Positions 49,246 through 58,833 of a stretch of DNA of 64,000 nucleotides are shown here, in pieces. A program made the position numbers and the translations under genes. A model generated the notes under the pieces. It saw only the letters and a program-made list of their open reading frames with translations, did not search any database and was not told the DNA's origin. How positions within the stretch are numbered: position 1 is the stretch's first letter; each line of letters starts with the position of its first letter. This DNA is from Mesorhizobium sp. M1E.F.Ca.ET.045.02.1.1 (GTDB lineage: Bacteria > Pseudomonadota > Alphaproteobacteria > Rhizobiales > Rhizobiaceae): NCBI RefSeq assembly GCF_003952485.1, contig NZ_CP034447.1, positions 124,001 to 188,000 on the forward strand. Direction: 5' to 3'.

Positions 49246-49411
49246 TCCCACGCTCTACAATAGCTGAAGGACTCGCCGACCTACGTGTGGCTGATCCGAC
49301 TATGGTGTGGCAGAATGAACGCCTTGAGTTCTGCCTGCTCGCCTTCGCAGACCAAGTTCTCTCCCGTGGTTCGATTCCCGACCCGAAGAACGCCGTCGTT
49401 CCGAGAAAGTA
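49246..49411. other. Leader of the fused HipA gene
   Basis: No gene seen; the promoter of the downstream kinase probably lies here or between the palindromes. Confidence 0.4.
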
Positions 49412-49449
49412 TTCTAACTTTTGCGTATACCAAATACGGGAAAGTTAGA
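49412..49449 (+). promoter_or_regulatory. Operator palindrome 1 of the fused HipA gene
   Basis: TTCTAACTTTTGCGTAT and ATACGGGAAAGTTAGAA are inverted repeats (two mismatches) around a 5-nt centre. Confidence 0.78.
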
Positions 49450-49475
49450 AACTCTTGAATATGAAGCCGATTATG

Positions 49476-49510
49476 CTAGCTTTCCCGTATATCAGATACG
49501 GGAAAGTTAG
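49476..49510 (+). promoter_or_regulatory. Operator palindrome 2 of the fused HipA gene
   Basis: CTAGCTTTCCCGTAT and ATACGGGAAAGTTAG pair around ATCAG, one mismatch. It ends four bases before the ATG and lies about 62 bp (six helical turns) from palindrome 1. Confidence 0.8.
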
Positions 49511-49513
49511 AAA

Positions 49514-51352
49514 ATGGCCCTTCACCTCGTTGGGGAAAACATCGATAAAACCCGCAGCCACTATCAGGCTGAAACGGGCAAGCTCGTCCAGCTAATGCGC
49601 GGCATCTATGTCGATGCCGGGGAGGATATCGAGGCCACGATACTCAAGCACGCCGTCCGCATCGCCAAATACCTGTATCCCAACGCTTACCTCTCGGCGG
49701 CGAGCGCTGTGCTTCTCGGCCCGACCCGGGATGGCCGCCTGTTCCTGAGCGGGCGACGAATACAGCGCAGGCGCTTGCGCTTGCTGGAAATCATTCAGAA
49801 CGCAGCTCCCGACCACCCATCAGTCGCTCAAGCGATTGTCGATGATGGAATGGGAGAAATCCGGATCGACGTCTCCTCGATGCGCCAGCGCTTCCTCGAA
49901 GCTTTCCGCCTGCGCAGCGAACACGCGGCATCCATCGACGAGACGATGCGCGAGGCAATCGCGAACCGCCTCATAGAACAATACGGCAGCGCCCAGGGCG
50001 CTGCCGACGCGACATGGGCGCTTGCCCGCGCGAACCAGTGGTATCGCGAGGGCGAGCACGCCGAGCGCTTTTTCCTCCGCCCTCCACTGACCACAGAACC
50101 GGCACGCAACGGAGCCGCGCTCGATCTGATCGTGGCGTGGCACGGCGCTCCGCTCGGAAATCTCACACATGATGGTTTTGAGTGGCGCTGGAATGCAGAC
50201 GATCAGGGCCCGCCACTTGTTCGCCAGACCACGCCGGGCAAGCTCCCTCCTTTCATTCTGTCGCTGCTGCCTGAAGGCTGGCTTGCGTCAGTGTTGAACG
50301 ACCGCGACGAGCGCGCGACGCTACGCTCGGGCAAACGCTACATGTCCAACATCACCATCGTCGAGCGTGCGAGCGATCTCTCCGCCCTGCCGCCCGACAT
50401 CCTGTTAACCCGGCTCAATGGCTTCACTAGAAACACTGTCTTCACTGGCCAGTATGCAGGGCCGGGTCGCGGCGACCTGGAGCAGAGTTTCGAACGCAAT
50501 CTCGCACAGATATTCGAGCGTACTGATACGCCTCGCCTTTCGGGTGTTCAGATCAAAGCGCCTATGTTCCTCAGTGCGGATGGCACCCTCTCTCCCAGTA
50601 TCGGCCGGCCTTTTACCCACATTCTCAAACCTGCGGGTACGGGCGGATTTGAGGCCCTGCCAGTTATCGAATGGCAGTCGCTCGCTTTGGGCAGCGCGGC
50701 CGGTTTCAAGACGCCCGCGACAGCGCTCGTCCCGATGCCTGACGGGATGCCTCCGGCGCTACTCGTGGAGCGGTTCGATATCAGAACGAGCCTTGAGGAC
50801 AAACACCTGCTCGCGCTTGAGGACTTCTGCTCGGTACTTGGCGTGCCCACCGAAGCAAAATACGACGGCACGATGGAGCGCATCGCGCGGGCACTAAGGC
50901 CGCTATCGACCTCTCCCGAAGAAGACGTCCTGCTTGTCCTGAAGCGATCCTTATTCGCCTGGCTGATCGCCGATGGCGACATGCACCTGAAGAACATGGC
51001 ACTGCTGGAAATCGCAGAGCCCGGCAGCACGCAATTCAGCTCAGTTCGCATGGCTCCGCTCTACGACGCGGTCACGACTCGCGTGTTTCCACGCCTCGAA
51101 AAAGACCGGATGGCCCTCAAGCTGAACGGCAAGGACGATCGTCTGCGGCGCGCCGACTTCAAGGCTTTCGCGAGCACGGCTGGCCTCAAGGCAGCCGATG
51201 CGGATACCAGCATCGACGATCTTGTTGCAGCCCTCTCACGCGCGCTCAACCACCTCGAATTGCCGCCGCCTCTATCAGACGGCTCTCAAGGCGCGAAGAT
51301 GGCGGAGCAAATGCGCGCGATTGTCCACGAACGCATCGAAGGGTTTGCATAG
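49514..51352 (+). CDS. Single-chain HipA kinase with AbiEi-like N-terminal domain
   Basis: The 612-residue protein joins two modules. Residues 1 to about 170 resemble the winged-helix/AbiEi antitoxin type (ETGKLVQLMRGIYVDAGEDI, LYPNAYLSAASAVLLGPTRD, GRLFLSGRRIQRRRL). Residues about 210-600 are a HipA-type kinase: GAPLGNLTHDGFEWRW, the Gly/Lys region SGVQIKAPMFLSADG, the nucleotide-binding HILKPAGTGG, the LLVERFDI strand, catalytic DGDMHLKNMALL and metal-site MAPLYDAVTT. No separate antitoxin gene is adjacent. Two palindromes overlap the promoter, so the N-terminal domain may repress its own gene. The frame is intact although both flanks are pseudogenes. Confidence 0.85.
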   Translation: MALHLVGENIDKTRSHYQAETGKLVQLMRGIYVDAGEDIEATILKHAVRIAKYLYPNAYLSAASAVLLGPTRDGRLFLSGRRIQRRRLRLLEIIQNAAPDHPSVAQAIVDDGMGEIRIDVSSMRQRFLEAFRLRSEHAASIDETMREAIANRLIEQYGSAQGAADATWALARANQWYREGEHAERFFLRPPLTTEPARNGAALDLIVAWHGAPLGNLTHDGFEWRWNADDQGPPLVRQTTPGKLPPFILSLLPEGWLASVLNDRDERATLRSGKRYMSNITIVERASDLSALPPDILLTRLNGFTRNTVFTGQYAGPGRGDLEQSFERNLAQIFERTDTPRLSGVQIKAPMFLSADGTLSPSIGRPFTHILKPAGTGGFEALPVIEWQSLALGSAAGFKTPATALVPMPDGMPPALLVERFDIRTSLEDKHLLALEDFCSVLGVPTEAKYDGTMERIARALRPLSTSPEEDVLLVLKRSLFAWLIADGDMHLKNMALLEIAEPGSTQFSSVRMAPLYDAVTTRVFPRLEKDRMALKLNGKDDRLRRADFKAFASTAGLKAADADTSIDDLVAALSRALNHLELPPPLSDGSQGAKMAEQMRAIVHERIEGFA

Positions 51353-51544
51353 ATGATCGATCTAACTGATACGCCGGTTTCCATGGACCGCACTTCCCAG
51401 CCGTGATGGGCGAGACCGCCCCGACAAAGCTTGGCAAGGGCTCGAAAGTTCAGGCTAATGATAGATGCTCAGTGGAGGGCCTATTTTCTAGCGCCGGCGA
51501 CGTAACCGCTCGATCGTCTGCACAATCCCTTCGGGCGTCGGCTG
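51353..51544. other. Short gap after the fused HipA gene
   Basis: Nothing recognisable. Confidence 0.4.
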
Positions 51545-52025
51545 GCGCAGTCGATGCGGTCGAGATCTCTGCTCGTCGTGGCAATGTTCACGGTGGTCTT
51601 TTTGGAGATCCATCCATTCCAGGACGGCAATGGAAGGCTATCGCGTTCTGACGACGCTTCTGCTGATGCGCAGTGGCTATGCTTATGTGCCTTACTCTTC
51701 GCTCGAAAGCGTGATCGAGAACAGCAAGGAGGGCTACTATCTGGCGCTTCGGCAAACTCAAAAAACGATCCGCAGTCCGAGGCCTAATTGGCAGCCCTGG
51801 GCTGTTTATTTCCTGCGCGCTCTTCAGCAGCAAAAGCAGCGGCTTGAGAAGAAAATCGAGCGCGAGCGTCTCGTGCTCGGTACGCTTCCGGAACTCTCCC
51901 TTCAAATAGTTGAAGCCATCAAGGAGCGCGGGCGAATGACCATTGGCGAGATCGTCAACCTGACCGGTGCAAACCGGAACACCGTCAAAAAACATGTGGC
52001 AACCCTGGTCGAAATAAACATCTAG
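51545..52025 (+). pseudogene. Fic/Doc-family protein, C-terminal remnant
   Basis: The Fic motif HPFQDGNGRLSR is present at about 51610, but a small deletion shifts the frame, and the reading resumes at VLTTLLLMRSGYAYVPYSSL and RPNWQPWAVYFLRALQQQ. A C-terminal winged helix follows (MTIGEIVNLTGANRNTVKKH). The N-terminal half is missing. Fic proteins transfer AMP to targets; this one cannot. Confidence 0.82.
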
Positions 52026-52733
52026 CCCCAACATGGAACCGGCAAGGGAACGTGGTACGGCAGACGTTAACACAGACTACTTTATGTGATTCAACCCACG
52101 AAACGCACCACGTCCATTTACTTTGAACACAATATGATAAGGAACACTCTTTCCGAGCTTAAGCCCCCGGGCAAAAAGTTTTCGAGGGCTGGTTGCCGCC
52201 GCCCTCAGTGCAATTAACCGGTATTGAGTTCCAGCTTGCCAGCAGCGGTTATCAGCGTGGCGTCGATGGCAAGTCCTCCTTTGAAGGCGGTCGCATTCGA
52301 GGGGAATGCTCTACAGGGACGACCCGCCGTAAACGACGCTCTTTCGAAAATCCCCGACCTCTTCCACCACAACGACCCCCCTTCTCGTTTTTTGGGGCGC
52401 GACCTGCACGGTCCCGAGCCCAGCTGGCAGATGATCTGCGTGCCTACGGTCGCAAAGAAGGCATCACCGTGCTGATTCTCGATTGTGGTCCCTTTTGATT
52501 TTCCACGCCCGTTTGTGGCGCTCGCGATGGGGGGCGGCAAGATCGAGGACTTTTGAAAGCAATTTCAATCCGATGATGCTCAAAAAAGGCATTTGGCTGC
52601 ACTGCTGCTATTCGGACCGATGGCCGGTACGCGCGGTCGGGAAGCCGATGTCCATTGTTCAGTTTGCACCTGATGAGAACCGCAAGCCATCGACCAGAAG
52701 CGTTCAAGAATTCTCCCTTTCAAGTTGAGTGGA
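52026..52733. other. Region without a recognisable gene
   Basis: Several overlapping short frames on both strands, none assignable. The right end, from about 52729, is homologous to the DNA upstream of the intact gabD. Confidence 0.4.
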
Positions 52734-52743
52734 TGGTCTACCA
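52734..52743 (+). promoter_or_regulatory. GntR-type palindrome upstream of the decayed gabD copy
   Basis: TGGTCTACCA is identical to the palindrome at 28770 and sits in an otherwise diverged leader. Confidence 0.45.
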
Positions 52744-52857
52744 GCCGTATGGCCGAGGCCCTATAAGGACCCGCAGGTGCGGAGTACACGCCGAGGCTCT
52801 GCCGATTATACATATCAGCTGCCTTTGAGAGGAACCCGGTTTGCCCCTGTGCCTGCC

Positions 52858-54293
52858 GATGATCCGCCACTGAAATCCCCGGACCTGTTTGGCGCCGTCC
52901 ATCGCCTGCCGGCACTTGGCACGTCAGTTCGCGAGCGGTCATTTGTGGTCCTCAACCCGTCGAGCGGCGAAGTGCTGGCAGGACGTCCGACATGGGCGTG
53001 GAGGAGACACGGGCTGCGGTAGACGAGGCCTATGTCGCGCAGCCTGGATGGGCGGCGCTGACCGCCCGAGAGCGCAGCGACCTTCTTTGGCGATGGCATC
53101 AGCTGATCATCGCCATGCAGGCGATCTCGCCGCGATTCTGACTGCGGAAATGGGCAAGCCGTTTGCCGAAGCCAAGTCGGAGGTTTCGCATGCGGCCGCG
53201 TATCTGCAATGGTACGCCGAAGAAGCCAATTGCATCTATGGCGAGACGATCTCCGCACCGTCTACAGACCGTCGGATGATGGTGATCAATCAGCAGATCG
53301 GTGTCGTCGGCACGATTACGCCATGGAATTTCCCAGCGTCGATGGTGGCGCGCAAGATCTCGCCGGCCCTGGCGGCGGGCTGCGCGATCGTGCTCAAACC
53401 TGCTGAACAGACGCCGCTCGTGGCAGGTGCAATGTTTGCCCTCGCGCAGCAAGCCGGCTTTCCTGACGGCGTTGTCAACCTGGTCTATGCGTCCGAAGGT
53501 GATCGCGTGGGGCCGCGAACTCTGCTCCAATGCCAAGGTCCGAAACATCAGCTTTACAGGCTCCACCGAGGTTGGCCGACTGCTCATGCGCCAGTGCTCG
53601 GACTAGATCAAGAAGGTCAGCCTCGAGCTCGGCGGCAATGCGCCCTTCATCGTCTTCGACGACGCGGATATTGACGCTGCCGTTGACGGGGCGATCCAGG
53701 CGAAGTTCCGCAATGCCGGCCAGACTTGCGTTTCATCGAACCGGCTTTACGTCCAATCGAGCGTTCACGATGAGTTCGTCGAGAAGTTCGTGGAGAAAGT
53801 CCGGCACTTATCGGTTGGCGACGGCTTCGCTCCGGGAGTGGACGTCTGACCACTCATCGACATGCATGCTTTGGCCAAGATCGAGTCCCACATCGCAGAT
53901 GCCGTTGCCAAGGGTGGGATAATTCGATGCGGGGCCGAACGTTTTCAACCCACAGCCTTCACCGAGATCTCCAGCATCATGGCGGTTGCGCAAGAGGAGA
54001 CTTTCGGGCCGTTGGCGCCGATCATCCGCTTCCACGATGCGGATCAGGTTGTCTGTGAGGCAAACGACACGATTTACGGGCTCGCCGCCTATTTCCATCC
54101 CTCGAACCTGAGGCGTGTCTGGCGCGTGGCCGAGGCATTGGAATATGGCATGATTGGCATCAATACGGGGCGTATGTCTTCGGAAGCGGCGCCCTTTGGC
54201 GGCATGAAGCAGTCCGGCATCGGGCGGGAGGGTTCCCGCCACGGGCTCGAAGACTACCTCGAAATGAAGTACCTCTGCATGGGTGGAATCTAA
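52858..54293 (+). pseudogene. gabD: Succinate-semialdehyde dehydrogenase, second copy, decayed
   Basis: It follows the intact gabD throughout ([76 protein letters not shown]). It has frameshifts near 52990, 53115 and 53515, a TAG near 53605, a TGA near 53850 and a small deletion near 53940. The catalytic Cys context survives, so decay is fairly recent. Confidence 0.92.
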
Positions 54294-54299
54294 ATGACG

Positions 54300-54680
54300 T
54301 CGCCCCGAGTTTCTCCAGTTTTGGGTTCGTTTCCGGCGTGGGTTGTGCGCTGCTGGGCGGGTGAAGCGACGGGGGCTGGCGCGGAGCCTTTCGCATAGCG
54401 CAGCGCGAGCGACCGTCGCGGATTGAAGGTGGTGGCGAACTTGGCCGGTGTCTGCCAGGCGATTTGGGAGTGCGGCCGCGCGGTGTTGCAGTCGGCGCGC
54501 CACAGGCGATAGCGATGCTTGCCATGCGCATGGAATGCCATTCGACCGGTTCTGATCCGCGCAGGAGAGGATGGCGTTCGAGATGAACTGGCTGGCATTA
54601 TCACTGACCAGTGATGAGCCGGTTCAATTCCCGGGCAACCAAGTGCCCTCGACCGTGCTGAATAGTGCGCCTTTGCCATA
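54300..54680 (-). mobile_element. IS3-family OrfB C-terminal remnant
   Basis: The reverse frame reads DCNTARPHSQIAWQTPAKFA then PRRSLALRYAKGSAPAPVAS, the C-terminus of IS3-type transposases. The catalytic DDE part is not recognisable. Confidence 0.7.
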
Positions 54681-54966
54681 CCGGCGGATTAGCGCGGCCG
54701 ACCTTACTTCGGCATGATGCGAGCAATTTCTGCACCAGGCGCGCAAGGTATGCCACTCCCTCAGATCGCCCAGCGATACGTCTGGGCCTGCATGTTTGCT
54801 GCCTTCTGCGATGGCTTGCCGACACTTTCGGCTCGCCGGGTGTGATGATCTTCTTCTGCGTCTTTCCCTCTCGGCGATATTGCCGTTCGGCCGTCCCGAC
54901 CAAGGCCAAACCTCGGGCCGTTTTCCCGTTCCCGGGTCGAGCTTGAACGTCTCGTCGATGATGTTC

Positions 54967-55098
54967 TGGCGTGCTGCGAGCTCAACGCCGAGGCGCTTGG
55001 CATCGATGCATGGCACGACATATTGCGGCGGTGTCGCACGTGTTCGACGGTTTGGGCTTCAGGATCGTGCGGATGGGCCACGCTTTTCTGGCGGCGCG
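54967..55098. repeat. Dispersed repeat, copy B
   Basis: It is homologous to 42946-43075, with roughly 80% identity by eye. Confidence 0.75.
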
Positions 55099-55123
55099 AA
55101 ACACGGGCAATGCGCGTTCAAAA

Positions 55124-55149
55124 CCTGACAAAGGCAGAAACTTGTCAGG
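55124..55149 (+). promoter_or_regulatory. Palindrome upstream of the thioredoxin-like gene
   Basis: CCTGACAA and TTGTCAGG are perfect inverted repeats 10 bp apart. The right arm begins TGTCAGGTTCAATCCA, a NifA site with one mismatch, about 99 bp before the predicted transcription start. Confidence 0.5.
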
Positions 55150-55222
55150 TTCAATCCAACCGCCATCCGGGCACTGCGGAGGTTTTTCAAAGCATATTCA
55201 TGCACTTGCGCGCTGAGCCCGC

Positions 55223-55238
55223 TGGCATGGACCTTGCA
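55223..55238 (+). promoter_or_regulatory. Sigma-54 promoter of the thioredoxin-like gene
   Basis: TGGCATGGACCTTGCA matches the -24/-12 consensus with GG-N10-GC and a full TTGCA -12 box, 89 bp before the start codon. Confidence 0.7.
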
Positions 55239-55326
55239 ACGCTTGCAGCAGGACGGTATGCAATGGAGCAGACGAGGATGTTCTCTCCCCTGAACCGTGT
55301 GCCGTCTCTGAGAGGGAAATAAGCTC

Positions 55327-56520
55327 GTGCAGAAAATCTCACAACCTTTGACAACGGCTTTGGAGAACAACGTGGTGTTGCAGATCGAGTCCCCGGCTCC
55401 TTCGATTCAAGCGGAAACCTGGCTGCGTGGCGAGCCCCTCACCAGCTTCGAGCCCGGCAAAGTGTACATCGTCGAATTTTGGGCAACTTGGTGCGGTTCG
55501 TGTGTGGACGGGATGCCCCATCTGATGCAGCTGCAGGAGAAATACAGGGAAAGCGGCGTTGAGATCGTAGGAGTCGCGGCTAGTGAACGCGCTCCAACGG
55601 CCGATGAGGCCCGAAGCACGTTGGACGCTTGGTTGACGGAAAAGTTCCCGAATCTGAACTATCGGATCGCATTCGACTCCACAGGCGAAATGGACAAGCT
55701 TTGGATGGAGCCCAGCTTTTCTTTCTGGATTCCCACCAGTTTCGTGGTCGACCGAGACGGCTGCATCGCCTTTATTGGTGAACCGACGGAACTCGATGAG
55801 GTCTTGCCGAAGGTGCTTAACGGCAGCTGGCGCACCAGCGATCAGGCAAAATCCGCCGATGCGGAGCGGATCGCGGAAGGCGAACCCATAGCGCGCGAAC
55901 AAGCGCTGAAGAAGCCGATCAAGGACAGATATCGGGCGGCGGTGGAGAAAAAGGATTGGAAGACGGCGCTCTCGGCGATCGAAGAAGGCATCGCCTTGAT
56001 GCCGGACAACCTCGGTTTCCGCCGTTCTCATGTGAATCTGTTGCTTCACAAAATGAAGGACATGCAGGTCGGCTTGCCCGTCATGCGCCAATTCGTTCGC
56101 GACGCGATCAACAGAAACTCCGAGAATTGGATGGTTGCGGCGTTAGACGAGCTCTTCTTTCCGAACCTTGACCATTCGCACTTTCCGTCTGCTGAGCGCT
56201 TGGCGATGGGAAAACAGCTGTCCGAACACATCCTGGCACTGAATCCCCCGGAAAGCGACAAACGTAAGCTCCTGCCTTATCGTTTGGCAGCCCTGTACTA
56301 TCACGAGAGCGGCAACAAAGATCGGGCGATCGAGTTGATCGAGCTGGCACTGAAGTCGCAGGGCGGTCCGGAGCTTATCCGGGACGAAGATGAACAGCGC
56401 GAAATATCGCATTTACTGCAGTTCCTGGCCTACTTCAAGGGTGAGAAGGTTTGTTACGGCGCTCTGTGTGCGGTTCCAAACAATGGCCGATTCGACAGCT
56501 GGTATACCGTTTGCGGCTGA
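55327..56520 (+). CDS. TlpA-like thioredoxin-fold protein with TPR-like C-terminus
   Basis: The 397-residue protein has a thioredoxin/TlpA domain over about residues 20-165 with VYIVEFWATWCGSC (redox Cys 56 and 59) and a cis-Pro segment WIPTSFVVDRDGCIAFIGEP. A helical C-terminal half follows with repeats like YRAAVEKKDWKTALSAIEEG and AALYYHESGNKDRAIELIEL. No signal peptide or membrane anchor is visible, so it should be cytoplasmic, unusual for TlpA types. GTG 55327 follows GAGAGGGA. The upstream sigma-54 promoter suggests expression during nitrogen fixation. Confidence 0.85.
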   Translation: MQKISQPLTTALENNVVLQIESPAPSIQAETWLRGEPLTSFEPGKVYIVEFWATWCGSCVDGMPHLMQLQEKYRESGVEIVGVAASERAPTADEARSTLDAWLTEKFPNLNYRIAFDSTGEMDKLWMEPSFSFWIPTSFVVDRDGCIAFIGEPTELDEVLPKVLNGSWRTSDQAKSADAERIAEGEPIAREQALKKPIKDRYRAAVEKKDWKTALSAIEEGIALMPDNLGFRRSHVNLLLHKMKDMQVGLPVMRQFVRDAINRNSENWMVAALDELFFPNLDHSHFPSAERLAMGKQLSEHILALNPPESDKRKLLPYRLAALYYHESGNKDRAIELIELALKSQGGPELIRDEDEQREISHLLQFLAYFKGEKVCYGALCAVPNNGRFDSWYTVCG

Positions 56521-57420
56521 TTGTCAGGTTTATGTAAGGGACAGAATTGGCCGGGCGGACAGCTCTTGATGCGAACGGCGCAAACCCCCGCCCGGCTTGC
56601 GAAATCACCTGGGCCGCTCTTTTGGACCTAAGTCCGAAGGACTGCGGCCTTCTAAGATGCCCGCCTTTGTTTAGGCGGGCTATGAGCTGAGCTACGGGTT
56701 TTGCTCGCTTCTAACCGTTCGCCAGCCTGGCGCAGGTGCCTCTCAACACCTCCACCACACCGAGGTTTCATGCCGGTAGCGAATTCGATCTTGGCGGGAT
56801 GGCCATTAAGCACATGGGATGGCCTCGCTGGCGGCATGCCTGTGATCTGGTGCTGCAGCCCACGCTTGCCTCCGCCAGCGGTTCGATGAGGCAGCCTGTC
56901 GCACAATTGATATCAGGACTTCAATGCCGGAACACCGGCGCCACCCTCAATTCATAAATGAGGTGTCGCGCACCACGGTTGGCTGCTTGATCCAGGCAAT
57001 TCAGGCCGCCGTCATCCTCAATGAGGTGACCTCGACCAGAGCCTCGGCCTTGAATGGCATGATGCAGGTGCATGGGATGCGGCCACCGTCATTTTCGTCT
57101 TGCGACCGCTTTGCGGCTTTATCCAACACGCCAAGGACCACAATGTCGACAGGCGGCGCGAGCTTGGCGCCTAGGCGTCCACGTCAACAGATTCTTCTGA
57201 CAATCGGGACTTGTACGATCACCCCAGGGGGGCGAGAGCCCATGACGATCATCGTCGCGCCGGCCGCGATCTGAAGCAGGCGTCGGCGCGCCTCCCGCCT
57301 ATCTTCTGGCGAGGCTTCGGTGAAAGACCCCGATGGCGGAACGGAAACACCACCGGCTGAATAGATCCCGAGCTGTGCGATCGCGTTCGGCCAAGTTGAG
57401 GAAAGCGAGCTGAATGCAGG
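56521..57420. other. Region without a confident gene
   Basis: A hairpin GCCCGCC/GGCGGGC lies at about 56660-56681, within a tRNA-like but non-folding sequence. A reverse frame near 57210-57310 (EDRREARRRLLQIAAGATMI) looks protein-like but is too short to assign. Confidence 0.4.
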
Positions 57421-57522
57421 ACTTTGCACGCTGGCACCGCATTGCGGGCCATATAAGAAATTTGGCCCAGCGCGAGAGGCGGCACTCGTGGCCAGAGAAC
57501 GGGATTGGACCGGCCACCACTT

Positions 57523-58095
57523 TCAAAATGCCGAAGTTGGTGATCCGGCACGACGCTTAGCTTGTTCCCGCTCTTTGGCGATGAAGCGTTCCAGCGTGTG
57601 AATCTTGAGCACACCTGAAATCACTTCGTCGCCGAGAACCAACTCCGGCGTGACGTTGATGTACAGCTCCCTGGCGAGCGCGCAATTGCGCTCGAGGACG
57701 CTTTCGATGGCGCGGTCTTCCATGTCCCGCTTGAGCTGCTCAACGTCGAGGCCAACGTGTAGTGCGATAGTCAAGATGTCGAATTCGCTGAGCTGGCCGC
57801 GAGCAGCCATAAGGGCGTGATGGAACGCCTCATATTTTCCCTGTTTGCTGGAGGCGAGCGCCGCCAGTGCGGCAAATTTGGAATCCGGTCTCTTGCCCGG
57901 ACAATGTTTGTAGACAACCTTCAGCATGGGATCATGCTTGAGGGCTTGCTGGATTGTACGGTCTTCCGCCCGGCACCGCGGGCAGTTGTAGTCCAAAAAT
58001 AAGACGAGAGGGACGTCGCCATTCGGGTTGCCAGCAGTTGGCGCAGCAGCGTCGTTTAAGAGTGGTCGCGCCGCTCTGGAATGAGCTTCCACCAA
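57523..58095 (-). CDS. DsbA/Com1-like thiol oxidoreductase, signal region frameshifted
   Basis: The 190-residue frame carries a DsbA-type fold: VPLVLFLDYNCPRCRAEDRT with CxxC = CPRC, the helical insert (GKYEAFHHALMAARGQLSE) and cis-Pro INVTPELVLGDEVISGVL. Upstream in another frame lies a plausible signal peptide (AGLIALSALALPFFGLATRY) followed by YGPVAKDYVRQHENHSRLVA. A small indel near 58080 has therefore probably cut the export signal from the enzyme. The GTG/ATG start at 58095 would give a cytoplasmic protein. Copy 1 at 44.5 kb is a fragment. Confidence 0.72.
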   Translation of the reverse strand: MVEAHSRAARPLLNDAAAPTAGNPNGDVPLVLFLDYNCPRCRAEDRTIQQALKHDPMLKVVYKHCPGKRPDSKFAALAALASSKQGKYEAFHHALMAARGQLSEFDILTIALHVGLDVEQLKRDMEDRAIESVLERNCALARELYINVTPELVLGDEVISGVLKIHTLERFIAKEREQAKRRAGSPTSAF

Positions 58096-58099
58096 AACG

Positions 58100-58833
58100 C
58101 GACGAGCCGGCTATGGTTTTCATGCTGGCGCACGTAGTCTTTGGCAACTGGACCATATCGCGTCGCCAGCCCGAAAAAAGGCAGGGCTAGGGCTGAAAGA
58201 GCGATAAGGCCGGCTTTTGGCGTAAGGCATGGTTAGGCTCCAATTAACAGTGAACGGCAGGGCGGCAACGGGCGGCCTTTTGACGTCAAAGTATGCACCG
58301 CTTTAATGCCTCACCCGCTGTTCGCGGATGACGGGAGGTCAAGGGGCTCGTGCTATTCGAAGAGATGCGGTGGGATGGCTGCGCCCAACAGTCGACCCAT
58401 CCGTGAGCGGCGCTGTGTGCGTGCGAACTGCCCAGCCGCGGTCGCCGTTCGCCGAGCGGCTTCAGGCGGCCGAGTGCGATGGCTGAGCGTGACTGCAGCA
58501 AACACCTGCACGTAAAGCTGGGATAAGAGGGCTTAGGGGGCGCGGGACTCGCGCTGCGGTGTGCGGGACTATATTCAATAATTCTTGTCTCCTAACCGGA
58601 TCGAGGCAGGATCCTCCCTCCCGGGCATCTCCCGTCGCTGCGCTCCGGTCGAACGTTGCACCAAGGGTCCTTGCAAGCCCCGCGCCAATCGCGATGTCGG
58701 CACTTCAGGAAGTGATTGCGCGGGCGGCAGGTGGGCAGTGGTCAGCGCGCCTTTCCAGAATATCGCTCGCAAAACGTCCGGCGAGCGGCTCCGAGCGTAC
58801 CTGCCATCGCCCGGCTCTGCGACAGCCTGAAAT
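58100..58833. other. Upstream remnant of the DsbA-like gene and non-coding DNA
   Basis: 58100-58230 holds the out-of-frame signal-peptide region described for the DsbA-like gene. The rest shows no recognisable gene. Confidence 0.45.

Noticed and set aside
49350..49378. GGTTCGATTCCC, resembling a tRNA T-arm
   Set aside because: No matching acceptor, D- or anticodon arms upstream, so no tRNA or attachment site can be claimed.
56640..56705. tRNA-like sequence on the reverse strand (TAGCTCAGCT plus a GC-rich stem)
   Set aside because: The stems do not form a cloverleaf and the anticodon loop has the wrong size; at best a tRNA relic or a simple hairpin.
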